Source: Echinococcus granulosus
Taxonomy: Eukaryota; Platyhelminthes; Cestoda; Cyclophyllidea; Taeniidae
Assembly: GCF_000524195.1 (NCBI RefSeq)
Contig: NW_020170386.1
Coordinates: forward strand, 1,140,105-1,204,104
Length of the DNA stretch: 64,000 nucleotides
Direction: 5' to 3'
Below, piece after piece: positions 11,944 to 24,944 of this stretch; within the stretch, counting starts at the first letter, position 1; each line of letters begins with the position of its first letter. The position numbers were made by a program, and so were the translations under genes. The notes beneath the pieces were generated by a model, which saw only the letters and a program-made list of their open reading frames with translations, was not told where the DNA came from and made no database searches.

Positions 11944-14900
11944 ATGAAATTCGGGAACACACAGAGATTACTACTCATGATGGTTTTGGTTATTCTGTAT
12001 TTTCTAGTCGAATTGGTTACTGGATACGTTGTTCATTCCCTAGCTTTGGTTGCGGATTCGTTCCATATGCTCTCAGATTTTATTGCGCTTTGTGTTGGAG
12101 TGGCCGCTTCTAGGATCGCCAAATGGCCTCGATCTTCAAAAAACACTTTTGGATGGCAGCGTGCAGAGGTGGTTGGCAGCCTTGTCAACACCATTGTTCT
12201 TGTTACTCTATGTTTTACCATATTCATCGATGCGATTGAGCGCTTCGTTGAGCACGAGCCGATAAAGGATCCTCAAATAATGGTGTATGTTGGGGTTGGT
12301 GGTCTTGTCATCAACATGCTTGGCCTACTTGTTATTGGAGGTCATTCGCACTCGCATGATACCCCTGCTCTTACGATGGATATCGAAGACGTACTTTATC
12401 GGTTTCGAATGCGTTTACTTCTTTTAATCTGCGAAAACGCTGTATACTAAAATCTTATTTGTTAGTTTAGGTAAATATTGAGGCCGGCATCAACGAACTC
12501 GAATACAACCTTGTTGAAAGTAAACCAGAAACAGGAGAGGCCGCGGAACCCATCCCAAACGGCAATCTGGGGTCTTACGAAGTAGTCGATTCTGAGTACG
12601 ATCCTGGCAATGACGCAGACAAGATGCCCAAATACTGCTTCTGCTTCCGAAGGATGCGTAAACTGCGCCGGTCTTCTGAGAAGGATTTGGGGCATGAAAA
12701 CTGTCACCTTGCACCCTGCTCCAACACTGCCATAAGGAAACCCCACAAAGAAGGTTCGCTTGATTAAGTTTGCAGTAGAAACGCGCGTATTTTTGTCGAT
12801 TGCAAGTAACGATTTTAGGATCACGAATTGGTATTTTGATATATAGTTAAGTTTAATTTAATGAATTTTTACTCAGCTTTACCTTTTACATAAAGCTATC
12901 ATTATTTCATATGCGACTGAGAATGTTTACCCTTGCTTTTGTTGTGTCATTGTCAAGTTGAAGGCTTGATAAAGTTGCCTTACCTGACTGATATTTGTTT
13001 TATTTGATTGCCAACACTGTTGCTATTCGTTTGTTTGCCTCCAGTATTGTAGCAGACTGTTTTTTAAGTTTCCAGAATTTCTGCCTTAATATTCAGACGA
13101 TTTTTCATACCACTTAAAGTTATGCAATCCAACATAAAGTGTAACCTTTAATCTGTGGGTATTTGTCTAAATGGAGACTATCTTAACACAGCATGACGTC
13201 ACATAGGACTAGCTCAAGAAGCATGTACTTCAGTAATGAGCTTACTACTATGTCTTTTTGATGCAGACTAGTTTTAATATGCTTATCGATCTTCGACCCA
13301 GGTGCCTTGCCTGGATTTTATGTGATTGAGAACTCGATCAAGGCTGTCCAGTCGTATATTTTTGTTCTTTGTAATGTTCATATTCATATAGCAGATACGA
13401 AGCGCGTCACTGGGAAACAAAAACGTGCGTTTTACTCTGCATTTGCTTCCGCTTTGTGTGTTTTGTATGCATTTACAGTTATGCACGCTCGCTTTTTAAA
13501 TGCCATGGACAAATCATAGTTATTGGTTACATTTACTCCTTTCCTCACGAACAATTTTTCGAACTGCTACCTAATCCATAATTATGGAATCGGTTATTTT
13601 ATATTCGGTCCTAAACATTGCCTGATGTGTTGCCTCGAGATTAGGGGATAGGTACATTTTCTTGGTTGCTTTTTCTTGGAGAAATTAGCTGCCGTTAAAC
13701 GTATCACATTAACAAATTTGTCGATTTATTTCGTTCTTAAATCGGCTGCTTTAACTTTTGTTTAATTAGCTGTGATGAAGTTGTCGAAAATTTTATCTTG
13801 ATCTTTTGAATTAATAATTTCATTTAAAATAGAATGTTTATTTTTCTCGACTGCACGCCAACTGCATGTCTTGCCTCTGTCAATTTCGTCATGCACCCGA
13901 ATTTTGTTGTGTGCCATGGCTCGTCATATTGTTACCACTTACTTTTTTTCACCTCTTATGAACACTTTAACCCAGTACGTGTTTTTTCATACTCTAGGGC
14001 ACTCCATGAATATGCGAGCCGTGTTCCTTCACGTCTTTGCCGACTTTCTCGGCTCAATCATCGTAGTGGTGAGCGCGCTGATTCTCTGGCAAGCGCCAGG
14101 TGATCCTACCAAACCGGAGAACAGATGGAAGCTCTTCATCGATCCGGCAATGAGGTGAGCTGAGTGTGCATCTCTGTCTCCGCACCACATTCGAATGTAT
14201 TTCCGGCAAATTTCCCAAATCCTTATCAATTAAGCCTTAAAACCCCAAGTCGGTGCCGGGAGATGGCTGTTTTATGGTTGATAAAATCACATTTGCAACT
14301 TGTCCTACGAATGTTTAATTGCGTTTTTGCTAAACTACCTTTGTTACTACCTTTTGGATTCTCTTACTATTATAAATCGAATTAGTAGTAATAAGTCTTA
14401 CTTTGGCAGTGGAATTTTCCTCAAACATTTCATGAAATTGTGCCAACCAATTAATGCGAGTACCAGGTTTTAATTCTGCAAAACGAACTTACATAATGCC
14501 ATTAATCAGCATCAGCGAATGCTCATTTCTATCCTCTCGACAACCAGAACACTTATTGCACTATTTTTTGTTTATTTTAGCATAATCATGGTCATCATAA
14601 TTCTGTATTCTACACTGCCGTTATGTAAGCTTTACATGCTTGATCCAGTATCATGGATATTAATACTCATGATTGATTCCTATTACGTGCATGAGGTGAT
14701 GTTGGATTGCATTGTTTTTGAGTCACTAGTCGATTAATAGTATTCCAACCGAAAGGTCGTTTTCTAGGCACAAAAATGGTCCATGATTTTAATAGGGAGA
14801 AAAGTTGAGTGCATGATTATCCTTAATTTGGATGACTTTTTGGTGTCCACACCGTTTAAATGATTTTTTCGTCATACGAGGCCGTGCACATAGCATTATT

Positions 14901-17900
14901 TTTTTTGGATTCGGTGTTTTTCTTGCGAAACCTGAATAGGTGTTATTGGTGCTTTTCATGCACTTATTGTATGCGAAAGGAACCACACAAACGGGTGATC
15001 GATGCATCGAGCATTCAAAGCTAAATTCAAAATTAGATAAATCGTTTTCGTTTTAAGTGGACCAACTGTCAAAGCTCGTAAACTAACCCAATCACAGGGT
15101 TTATTTAGTCCTTGATCTTTTGAATTACCCCTCCATTCTGTTATTATTTATGGTGTGTCAGATCTCATCAATGGAAATTGTTGAGATCTGACTTTGTAAA
15201 ACCTGATTTGCATTTCACTTAATTTTTCTAGCTTGAATTATTGTAAATTTTCTTCAATGGGCACATTTCTGTTCATAGTTGATCACTATCTTGAGTACAA
15301 TTCGTGCAGGAATTGATTTGTGGGAAAAATCAGGCTGCATTATTTAGAATGTATCGTGCGGTTTCACTCAGTATTCCTTCAAAGCTATTGCTTGCACACG
15401 TACAGGCGTTGTCCATTGCATTCAGCGAGGGCTGACGTCAAAACGCACCAGCAGTTTTTGGGTATGGGTTCTTTCACATCGCTATGCCACTCACATAAAT
15501 GCTTTTCCCATGTATGTGTATCAATGCTGCTTGTGGATGTGCGCATTCATCACGGTGTGTCTGAATCATTCCTTCTTTTTAATGCCAAGTTCATCTATCT
15601 GCCATGTAAGGGGAGCCAAATAATAGTAATAATTACATGCAACGGTGTGCTCTTTAATGTCTTTATGTAACCCATACTTAGCAGCAAAATTCGCCTCTGC
15701 AGGTCTTGCGAGATGCCTACTCCTATACCGGGACTGATAGAGTAGATAAAATGACACGGGTCACATTGAAACACCCTCATTTGTAATGCTCATTGATTCA
15801 ATATTTCTCTTGCCTTCAAGTGTACAAAGCTGCACTCATTCTCCTTCAATCCGTTCCTAAGGAGATTTGTATTAGAAACCTGAAAAATCGACTCGAAAAG
15901 GTATGGTTTTTTGTACCGAATAATGTTTTTTTTATGGATTTCCTTGTATTACCAAAGTCTTTCTTACCTAGCTCTGTTCATCCATTCAAAATGCTATCTC
16001 AGAACAGAATCAGATCTTTTGCCATTTCGGTGCTTTTTGATTAATATAAATATACTTTATTCCATTTCAAACTGTGTCATTAAACGCCGACGTCCAAAAT
16101 GACATCTCATGTCATTTGTTGACCTACGCCGTTGGCATACTTTCGCACCCTGGATCTCTAGAGGTCCGGTTGAGCTTTTAATCTTGCAATATAGACTCCA
16201 TTTCTTATAATGTTTGTTACTGTGGTCGGCCTAAAGATCTGTGAAACATTACGCTATGTAGTTTTCACAACCGTCCAATTTGTTAGGTGTGTGATCGCGT
16301 GTGATACTGTACCAACTTCCTGCAGGATAGTAGTTTAAACAACATGGGGGCTTGTGCATGTTGATTCGCCGTATTCATAAACTATACACAAGCACACACA
16401 TTGGACCCACTTACGTCAGGTTTTCGTATGCGGTGTGTGGACTCATGTGTCAATTGCACAGCCACCTTGTCATTGCCATGCGGTCAATTTAAGGTTTTGA
16501 TGTCACGCACAACCACATTGTTCCAACTGCTTTGCATCTCTCAAACACCCTACGTTTTTTGCAATGTCTATTTTTTGAGTGGTCGGCTTGTCCACCGCTA
16601 ACTACTTCATTGGCCTAATTTCTGTGTGATTGATTGAAAATCAACTTTTTTTCTTGCCTTATTTCTTCTATGAAACATATTTTGTTTAGCTCAAGCCTCA
16701 TAATGCTATGCACCTTGAGCTAAAGTGATCTATTGTCTCGTGAAGATACCAACTAAAACGTGGAAGTGGCGTTCGAACTAATGGGCGTGTCGCAGCCTTG
16801 CACGGTGTGCTTACTCGATAATTTTTTCTGCGTTGTGCTAAATTTTGGTCTTACCTTCCACTAATGTACAACCAGAGGCAGCTATGTTCTCGGTTTATTT
16901 CTATCTAATTGTACTTTTAGTCACCTGCTTCAGCCTCCCTAATGTAATTGACAAGTGCTGATGATGAATTAATGATCTTTGTAAATTGGTACTGCCGTCT
17001 CACGTCTTAGGTCCCTTATATCTAGTAAGATGTGCAAGCGTTTTTCCCTGCACTGATGAGAAACCTCTGTTGGTAATTTCTCCGATTGTTCTTGCTGCTT
17101 CTCTTTCTCGTGTAATGTTTACTGTTTCTATGAGGTTTAAAAGTCGAATCTTCGTTCCACCATATCTCTGCCATCGCTAAAATTCTACAAGAAAAAAAAA
17201 CAGTCCTGCGTTCGGTATGCTGGGAATCATGTGCTAGAATATAATCCTTTCGACCGCCTAAGAGTATTTTGACCCTGCCCAATGTTTTAACTTCCATATT
17301 TACTCGTGCTGCTGTTCTATCCATGGAAACATACTAACTGCTATCACCAGTAGCATCGAATGCTTATACGCCTGTTCGATCTTTCTAGATTTCCTGACCC
17401 TGTCAAACCTTTACTGCACTCATTCTAATCATTCGGCTCCGGATTACCACTATCGGCGTGTTTGTTCTCAACCCTTCATTGTAATGTACGAAACGCTTTA
17501 AACCACTCCGGATGCTGCAAGCTTGTTCTAGTATGGGGTGTTTTACTAAACTCACTTGATCCATCGCATTTAAAGTCGCATTTTGCGAGATGAATTATTC
17601 GTATGTCTTGCTCATGTCCAAAAACGCAGAATTTGCTTCATACGGGTTCGGTGAAGCGTTAAAAAGTGGCATTAATTTATAATTTTTTAGCACTTTGTAT
17701 GCGCTAGTTATGAAGAGTTTTATCATTATCTTGACATCAGGCTACATATTTCCGTGTACTTTTTGTCTATTTTGTATGCAAGGGGGCAAAATTTAGTTAA
17801 ACCCTCTCTACTATGACATATGCTAGTCATAGTACAATAACACGAAGTGTTTGAGGATGCTGCTTCATTAAATAAAATAATTTTCACCACTTTGCATTCA

Positions 17901-20900
17901 CCTAAATCCTATTCTTTCTATTTCCTCATGGATTAGCTGCTCTGTGTGCGAGAATGACTTCCAAAGTTATCTTTATTTGTAGCATGCCAAAATTTCTACT
18001 CTTTCCTTTAACTCACATGTGGTGCATTCCCTGACTCGTTTTATTGGCCTATCTCCACTCCCCACAGTTAATGCTTCCTGCTATTTTGTCATAATCGCCT
18101 TTTTTACATTTCCCAGATCGATGGCATCGTTCGAGTGCATGATTTGCACGTTTGGAAGCTGCAAACCAACTGCATCATTGGAACTGTGCATCTCCGTGTC
18201 CGCAGTTTACGTAAGTGCATTCTCTAAAAAACGTCTTCTCTTTGATTTTGATAGCTGAAAAACAAACCTACAACGTCTGTGAGGCTTATTCATACGAAGG
18301 TGTCAGCGCTTATCAAAACTCCCTTGCGTTTTTAGATAAAGTTTTCATTCGTATTTACGTTAGCATGCCTCATTTGTTGTTCCTTAAATGGTACCAAAAA
18401 ATTCTTTTCATTGCTTTTTCTACACACCTATGGTGAAATTGAATTCTAGCGATGACTATCCTAAAAGTGAAGTAAATACTGGAAAGAACGAACTTCAACA
18501 ATCGTGATCTAGAAATCAAACTGGCATGTGTAGTTTCTGTAAAAAAAGTTAACTAACCCCAGAAAGCTCCCTAAAATGGTTTATGCATTCAAATATTCAC
18601 GATTGCAATCTACAGGCACTTTCCAGCCTGACGAGCTTGCGAATTCCACTCCCATAAGACGCTGTGTTTCTGGAAACAAACAACCTAGCTTTAGTCATCT
18701 TTGCTTCTACCTCAGTTGTATTTCCCCACTGCCTACTTTGAGCGTGATTGTGCGATGTCAAGGGAGGGTAATAATCACTTGGGGAAATCGGAGGGGAACA
18801 CCGGGGACGAGGAGGAGACAAAAACCCCCTTCCATGCTAAAGCACAAATCGTCTCACCCGCAAGTTCTGCATTGTGAGGCATGAGGCATTGGGTTGTCTT
18901 GTGACAGAGGGACTTTCGTCCGACCGATTTGCGAGTGATGGTTGTTCCTGAAGAAGACGAAGTTTTTCTCGCACACCTTTGGGTTGTGTCGTGTTGAGCA
19001 GATGGATCGCAACCTTCAAGAAGTGCGTGATTTTGTCTGGAGTTAACAACATGCACACACTCAAAGTGCGCATAGTCTTTTGGGAATGAGGTTGTGCCTG
19101 CCCAAGAATTGTAGAATAGTGGATGAATTGTTTGGGTGTTTGCTCAGCGTTTGAATAAAAGCTCTTTCTCGTCGAAAGGTGGTCAGTCCGCAAACGAAGC
19201 AAAAGTGGGGCGTCTTTATAATGCGTGAAGAAAGTGGAGACCGAATTGATAGTCCTTGGGGCTCGTTGTCTTCTATTAATGCGAGTTGGTGGAATCCATC
19301 CACTTAGTGCCTTCCACGGTCCTTCCAATTGATGTTGGTGTGAACAAATAGTTTCGTCACTCAAGTTTAACGTTGCCGAAAGTCGTTCCTGATACGCTAA
19401 ACTCGCATTAATATAACTGACGTAAACACGTAGTTTTCTGTTATAGTTGAGGAAGGAGGGTCTTCCTGCTTGTGGTGCATCTCTCTTGGAGGAGTTTGTC
19501 ACTAGAGTCAATCTGATTGATTTGAACTATTTTCAGATGGCATATTCTGCTACCGCACCTCCTCAAAGTGCTGTGCAACAAATTTTACGAGAAGCTTCTG
19601 CAGCTTTAGAACCGCGTCAAACCGAGTTCGTGAAGTAGACAAGCTGCAATCATGCCCATCAGCTTTGCCTGGCACTTTCGGGTATGCGAGTTAAAAATGG
19701 CAGGAACGTAGTCGAGAGCACAATAAAGAGTCCTGATAGACTGACGCAAAGCTGTGCCTAGTAGTGTATCTAGGCAATCCTAATAACGCGAGTGCCTACA
19801 AGTTGCAGCAAGTCATTGGATTGAGCTGTACCGTGAATTGTGCGAACTTTTTTNNNNNNNNNNNNNNNNNNNNNNNNNNNNNNNNNNNNNNNNNNNNNNN
19901 NNNNNNNNNNNNNNNNNNNNNNNNNNNNNNNNNNNNNNNNNNNNNNNNNNNNNCTCATCCACATATTATGGTATATCGTTACACTTACGTCTATTCTTTT
20001 GCATGCTATCTCATCTAGTTTCGTTGCTACTCCTACTTTCTATTCTTTGTGGGACTTTTGGATAATGTAAATGTTATTTATCAGATTGTAGACCGAATGA
20101 TTCCTTAAGCTATGTAGCGCTTCCATTTCCATAAGATATCCCAGAGTGGTTGCTTGCCGTCATCAGATGGACTGCAAGGGGGGAAATAATAACGTTAATG
20201 CGCTTGTCCAGCAATGGATACATTTTCGTTTTAGTTCTCTTAACGTTCACTAGGTAAGGCCCATAGTAGTATCTTCAGATGTAGTGTGCTTGTTTTTTAT
20301 GAAATGTTTTAGCTACAATAAAGATCTCTGAACAACAACGTTTTTATCTGTGTAGTTTCCTCCTATTGGTGGATTTATAATTAGCAAATTTGTTAAACCT
20401 GGTCTTTTGTTCCCACCTATCGTTTCGGTCTTGTTTAATTACACTATATGTTATCATTAAAGTCAGAACATTTTCATAAATTGATACAATCTGACATTAC
20501 ATTTCAGTCACTGATTGGTCTTCTTAGCCCTCAAATTATTCACCTCCTTATATGGCTTTTTCGTTTATATTGTATTAATTTGTCAATGTTTTATCACGAA
20601 TACCAGTCATCTGTGTTCCAAATTACATACCTCTTTTCTGCCCTCCATGGCACCACCTGCCGTGTGCACACATTTGTGCAACTTATGTTGCATCTCGGCA
20701 AGAAAAGGATTCCATGCCACTTGTTTGCCATTATCTGTCAACGATCTGTCATCAATAATCCATTTATAGCCAGGTTTGAACTTTGGTCTGTTTGTTTTTG
20801 TTCCTGTGAGGTTTATGTTTTAGTTCTGTGCAGCACCAAATCAATTACTTTGTATCAGGTGCAGCTTCCGCTCTCGTTGTGAAATATTTCTCATTTATGG

Positions 20901-23900
20901 GTGTTACTTTTTAAATAGTGCTCACGAAGTACTCAGTCGTGGATCAAGGTTAGGTGGTGCTGATCGTCGCGTATTCTCACTTGTGTCGATTTTCTACACC
21001 TTCGTGTGTATGTGCGAGACCGGGAAAGAGAACAATTGAGGTTACATTAGATACCATCGTATTTTAGGTATTTTGTTCAAAGCATCGTTATCTAGGGCGC
21101 TGTAGTTTGCATTACTAAGCATCACCTCTGTTTGAATTAAAATGGAACAGTATTAAACGGATAGCAATTATATAAAAATGGGAATTTGCTAGCTTTATAT
21201 AGGGCCTCATTTTTTCGTTGAAAACTAATCAAATAGTTTGGAGTTAAAAGATTTCTCCACAATTTTAATTGGTTTGAATTCCTTTTTTACTCATTTTTCG
21301 ATTGGTGACGCTTATAGTTGGCTTCTAAAACACTATAAAAATGTCCATGTGTTTTTTACAGAATGTATAATAGATTTTTAAAGGGTTTGGAGCACTTTTC
21401 TACTGCAAAAATGCGAGAACTCTAACAGCCACTTTTCTTATGTAACGTAAATACATAGCGATCCAGCTTTAGGTGTGACTTGTTGCTATATTCCAGGCTT
21501 AACTGTAGCTATTCAAGTTGCCTGATCGAAATATGAAAGTGGGCCGCGAAAAACCGAGGTTTCAGTTGCTGCAAGGGCTTGTGTAATTGCCTTCTTTGTA
21601 ATCCCGACTGATTGATTTCTCCCTTTTTAACCCCAGCTTTGTCCACTTATCTCCCCCTGTCTCCATAGGTTTGTGCTGTAAGTTCCTCCACACGTCTACT
21701 CTTCGCACCGTATTCCATTCTTATACCAGAATCCTGCAATCTACGCTTTTAAAATTGATTGCAAATGAGTTCAAGTTTTGGTATTGCTACCAGAAAACAT
21801 TCGCCATGATTCGCTGACCTCCATCCACCTACGCTAAATTTAAAGCTTAGGCTAGCCTTGGGTCATTGTAGAATTCCTTCATCTATGTGCTCATACCCTT
21901 GATTTTTATTGATATTTTGTACCTCAATAAAAGTTGTGTATGGGAGAATTTTGCGTTACTGAAATTGTCCATGCTGATGTGCTATGCACCCAATTTCCTC
22001 AGCTCTCCGCCACCCATATTGTAGGCAAGAACAGATTCAACCATATGCATACTTGGCTATCTTCACTTCACCTATAGCATTGTTTCTATTGTACTGAGTT
22101 TCTTTTCCTGTCAGATCGGTAGTCAGTGCATAATTGTAAAAACAATCAGCTTAAAACTCACTAATTTGATTTTTATGTGATTACATTGATTATCAAGCAG
22201 TTCGGTATTCGTCATTGGTTATTTATTTCACCGTCAAACTTTTTTTTAATGGTTCTATGGTATTTTTAGCCTAAAACACTTGCTGATTTTATTTTACCTG
22301 ATTATTAAACTTGAATCTTATTTGTCTGCTTTACCATTTCATGTTTTTCTTGCTTGTGTAGCGGAGTACACGATAGTGGCTCGACGGGTGAAACAGTTGT
22401 TTCACGAATACAATATCCACTGTACCACCATCCAACCAGAATTTGAAGATGTGAGTGTATTTATGTATTTCTATAGTAGTCGTAACCTTATCAGACTATT
22501 CTATTACCGCCGTCTGTTGCCATGTTACAGCGTGTAATTTGTGCCGAATTTGTCTTTTCTTGAGAAATTTTCTTGTTTGAGCCTTCTACCTTCAAAAGAG
22601 TGTTTATTTTTGCGTGTTATGGACTCTTTTTCAAATGCAATATTTTTTATACTGTAAAGTGATTAGTGCTTGTGTTTCTGCTCGCGTTTTCCCTTCCTCC
22701 CCTTCCCTCTCCTTCATCCCCCGAATCAAATATATCCTGTACACTCTTGCATTGATTTGCATCCGTCTTAATGCCTTTCCCCTGCACACCTTCAGAATAT
22801 AGAGCAAAATCCCGAGACCTGTCTCTACGACTGTGGACCGAATCAGAAATGCTGCTCCGACTCCTGCTGCCCACAGCTGCCCGATGTGGGTGCCTCAGGG
22901 AATGATGCTCACGCCAATGTCAACACCTCACCTGTGCCTGTCCTCCTCCAGACCTCCAAAAACGATGTCCCTGTCTTCACCACTACCAATCTCGCAAATG
23001 CGGTTGCTGATAGCACACAGAAAACCAGTCCCATTGAGTTGAACCGGCTCCAGGCACAGAACGAGCCCTCTGTTCACACATCCACTAAAAACAACTACTT
23101 TTAGCACATTTACTGCCTCTCCCGCCTTCTCCCTTCCACACTCCACCAGTTTCTGGATGTCTTCCCTACTACTTACCCATTTCGGGGATATTTTCACTTG
23201 AGCAGATGTTCTTTCTTAATAATGTGCAATCGCCGCGTTTCCAGGTCCTTGTCACCCTTCCAATCCGTGCGAATAGAAACCTCTATATTAGCTCAACCTT
23301 CGCCCAATTTCCTCGCTGCGTTTACTTTTACTCCAACCTCACTCCCTTACTCATTTGTGTATTTGTATACTTCTCCTTACTCTCTTTGCTCTTTCTCGCG
23401 CTTCTCCTTTCTACCCTTTTTTTCTGCACGATAACCTTCAGAAACTAAATTACTATACATTTGTGGCACGGTTTCAGACATGTTCGCAGAGCCTGCAAGT
23501 AGACTTAAGTAATTTGTGCGATGCGGATTTTATGGAGCGGGGATTTAGGGACAAGTCCCAATCTTGGGTTCGCGCACATCAACCTAGGATGGTATTAATC
23601 CTACATAGGGAGCAGTCGGGAGAAGTTTACTAATGTTATTTGTGTGAAGAGACGGAATCATCGTAAGTGAGTCCTTTACTTGTCGCAGACGGGTTAACTC
23701 TTCAAGCCACTTGCTGTGTCCTCCAGAGGGTGTTATTTCAATGTTTATTTCTAAACTTCGTTTATTTTGGTCTTTATGATAAGTCAATGGGAATCTGTTT
23801 AGCATGCTTTAAGCTCTAACAGCTTGTTGTAGATGGTATTGTTTTGGGGGCTGCCATAAAATTTTAATCTTTTTTTTCCAATTTGGCGACTGGTTCCCGA

Positions 23901-24944
23901 ATCAAGCTGCAGTGTCTTGTAAATCTGTCCATCCAAAAAGGACGGTAAATTAGTTACGTGAAATTACTGGCTACTTTATATACCATATTTTGAGTACTAA
24001 GTTGTTACAGCCTGTCCTGTCTTGATGCATTTGATGTGATAGTACTTTGGAGTGGCGATCAGGATTTTGAATCACCTGTACGCGTAATTGACCGCATTAA
24101 TTGTAGTGTTATTGCCACCTACGAGCCTAAGTTTCCAATGCTCTTCTGTCGCTTCGCACACAAAGTAGCGAATTTGTCGTTTCCCAAAGAGTAATTAAAG
24201 TGGCATCCTGGAGAGATAATTCATGAAGCCTCAAGTTCAATGTTACTTAGATCCCCAGTACTGTAAAATATGGTAGTCGAATCTCGGTTTGCGGTGTGGG
24301 CCAGAGTTCCTGTCATAACAGTGAGCTTGAGGACTCAGATGACTTGCAGCTTGCTGGGTGTTGGTATGTATTTTGACTCTGGTAATTCAAATCCAGTGAA
24401 GTACACTTGTTAACAAGAATTATTTATGATTTTTAGTTCAACTTCTCTTATAGATCAGTGACTATGTGGTACGATTTGAGAGTTTAAAAATTCTTTTAAA
24501 CTTCTAAAATGGATAAGTTACCATTACCCAAATCACGCATTTTACCTCATGGCATGAGACATTTTGAAATTAGCCAACTTTTTTAAACATTACACAACCT
24601 CCTATTTCTGCACAAATTTGATACTAATGGTCTGCAAAAATCAGTATCGTAAATGAACCAGTGGATCACTTCATAATGAGGTTTAGTGGCTTTAAAATGG
24701 ACCACTGAGCACTCTTGTATTAATAAAAGCTGTTTCTTTCATTTAGCTTGCGACGGTACAAGAGCTACCGGAAGAGTGCCTTATTAACTGCGGTCTGGGT
24801 CGCAGTGTAGATTGTAGACGACGCTGTTGCCCAAGCGTTGGCAGAAAGGTAAAGAAGACGAATTCCACTCTCAGAACTCTGGACGAAAGCACTGCATCGG
24901 ACGCGACGTCTTTCAAAGACTATGATGATCAGACTCCCGTCTAA
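11944..24944 (+). CDS. SLC30A1: ZnT1-like zinc transporter (cation diffusion facilitator)
   Basis: A proton-coupled zinc exporter of the SLC30/CDF family, expected in the plasma membrane. Coding exons are 11944-12390, 12471-12753, 13998-14154, 14581-14624, 15821-15900, 18117-18210, 22362-22450, then either 22796-23104 or 24747-24944. All junction phases agree. Predicted lengths are 500 or 463 residues; human ZnT1 is 507. Start: ATG 11944 begins MKFGNTQRLLL directly before TM1. Zinc-site motifs are present: His41-x3-Asp45 in TM2 (DSFHMLSD) and His255-x3-Asp259 in TM5 (FLHVFAD). A short His-rich loop (GGHSHSHD) ends exon 1. The cytosolic domain shows ALILLQSVPKEICIRNL, VHDLHVWKL and HCTTIQPEFED, all typical of ZnT1. 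Exon 4, carrying TM6, is only 44 nt. The donor of exon 2 (GTTCGC) is off consensus but gives the right phase. Introns are T-rich, and the 4.1 kb intron holds the 19854-19953 gap. Confidence 0.93.
15156..15192. repeat. Perfect 11-bp inverted repeat (hairpin) in a ZnT1 intron
   Basis: The arms GTCAGATCTCA and TGAGATCTGAC are exact reverse complements with a loop of about 15 nt. Three further pairs (CAA/TTG) are possible inside the loop after a mismatch. The element lies in the intron between the 44-nt exon and the exon at 15821. It could be a chance palindrome, a small foldback element or an RNA hairpin in the pre-mRNA. No flanking target duplication was noticed. Confidence 0.6.
18837..19511 (-). 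CDS. Unrecognised 224-residue open frame inside a ZnT1 intron
   Basis: A long uninterrupted frame runs antisense to the zinc transporter, in a locally GC-richer part of its largest intron. The translation has no motif I recognise. It is Ser/Thr/Leu/Arg-rich, with no signal peptide or membrane helix. There are no splice sites or start context that decide for a gene. The plus strand of the same stretch also carries a coding-like frame at 19447-19638, so the region may be a decayed inserted element rather than a gene. Confidence 0.2.
   Translation of the reverse strand: MTLVTNSSKRDAPQAGRPSFLNYNRKLRVYVSYINASLAYQERLSATLNLSDETICSHQHQLEGPWKALSGWIPPTRINRRQRAPRTINSVSTFFTHYKDAPLLLRLRTDHLSTRKSFYSNAEQTPKQFIHYSTILGQAQPHSQKTMRTLSVCMLLTPDKITHFLKVAIHLLNTTQPKGVREKLRLLQEQPSLANRSDESPSVTRQPNASCLTMQNLRVRRFVL
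19854..19953. other. Assembly gap of 100 N
   Basis: Exactly 100 unknown bases, the usual placeholder for a gap of unknown size. It lies in the 4.1 kb intron between ZnT1 exons 18117-18210 and 22362-22450, so it does not break any recognised exon. Confidence 0.98.
22796..23104 (+). CDS. SLC30A1: ZnT1 alternative last exon A (long Cys-rich tail)
   Basis: Acceptor TTCAG at 22795 joins in phase 0 to the shared exon ending at 22450. It encodes 102 residues starting NIEQNPETCLYDCG. A cluster of seven cysteines (CLYDC, then CCSDSCCP) corresponds in position to the Cys-rich segment that follows QPEF in vertebrate ZnT1. A Ser/Thr/Asn-rich tail ends in KNNYF and the stop TAG. It is homologous in place and cysteine pattern to the exon at 24747, so the two are probably alternative or mutually exclusive ends. 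Confidence 0.85.
   Translation, partial: NIEQNPETCLYDCGPNQKCCSDSCCPQLPDVGASGNDAHANVNTSPVPVLLQTSKNDVPVFTTTNLANAVADSTQKTSPIELNRLQAQNEPSVHTSTKNNYF
24747..24944 (+). CDS. SLC30A1: ZnT1 alternative last exon B (short Cys-rich tail)
   Basis: Acceptor CATTTAG at 24746 is also phase 0, so it can be spliced directly to the exon ending at 22450 in place of exon A. It encodes 65 residues: ATVQELPEECLINCG, then a basic segment and DCRRRCCP, ending DQTPV and TAA. The pattern C-x3-C-G ... C-C-P matches exon A while the tails beyond differ completely. Exon A contains a stop, so joining A to B would be non-coding. The two are therefore exclusive 3' ends. Confidence 0.82.
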   Translation, partial: LATVQELPEECLINCGLGRSVDCRRRCCPSVGRKVKKTNSTLRTLDESTASDATSFKDYDDQTPV

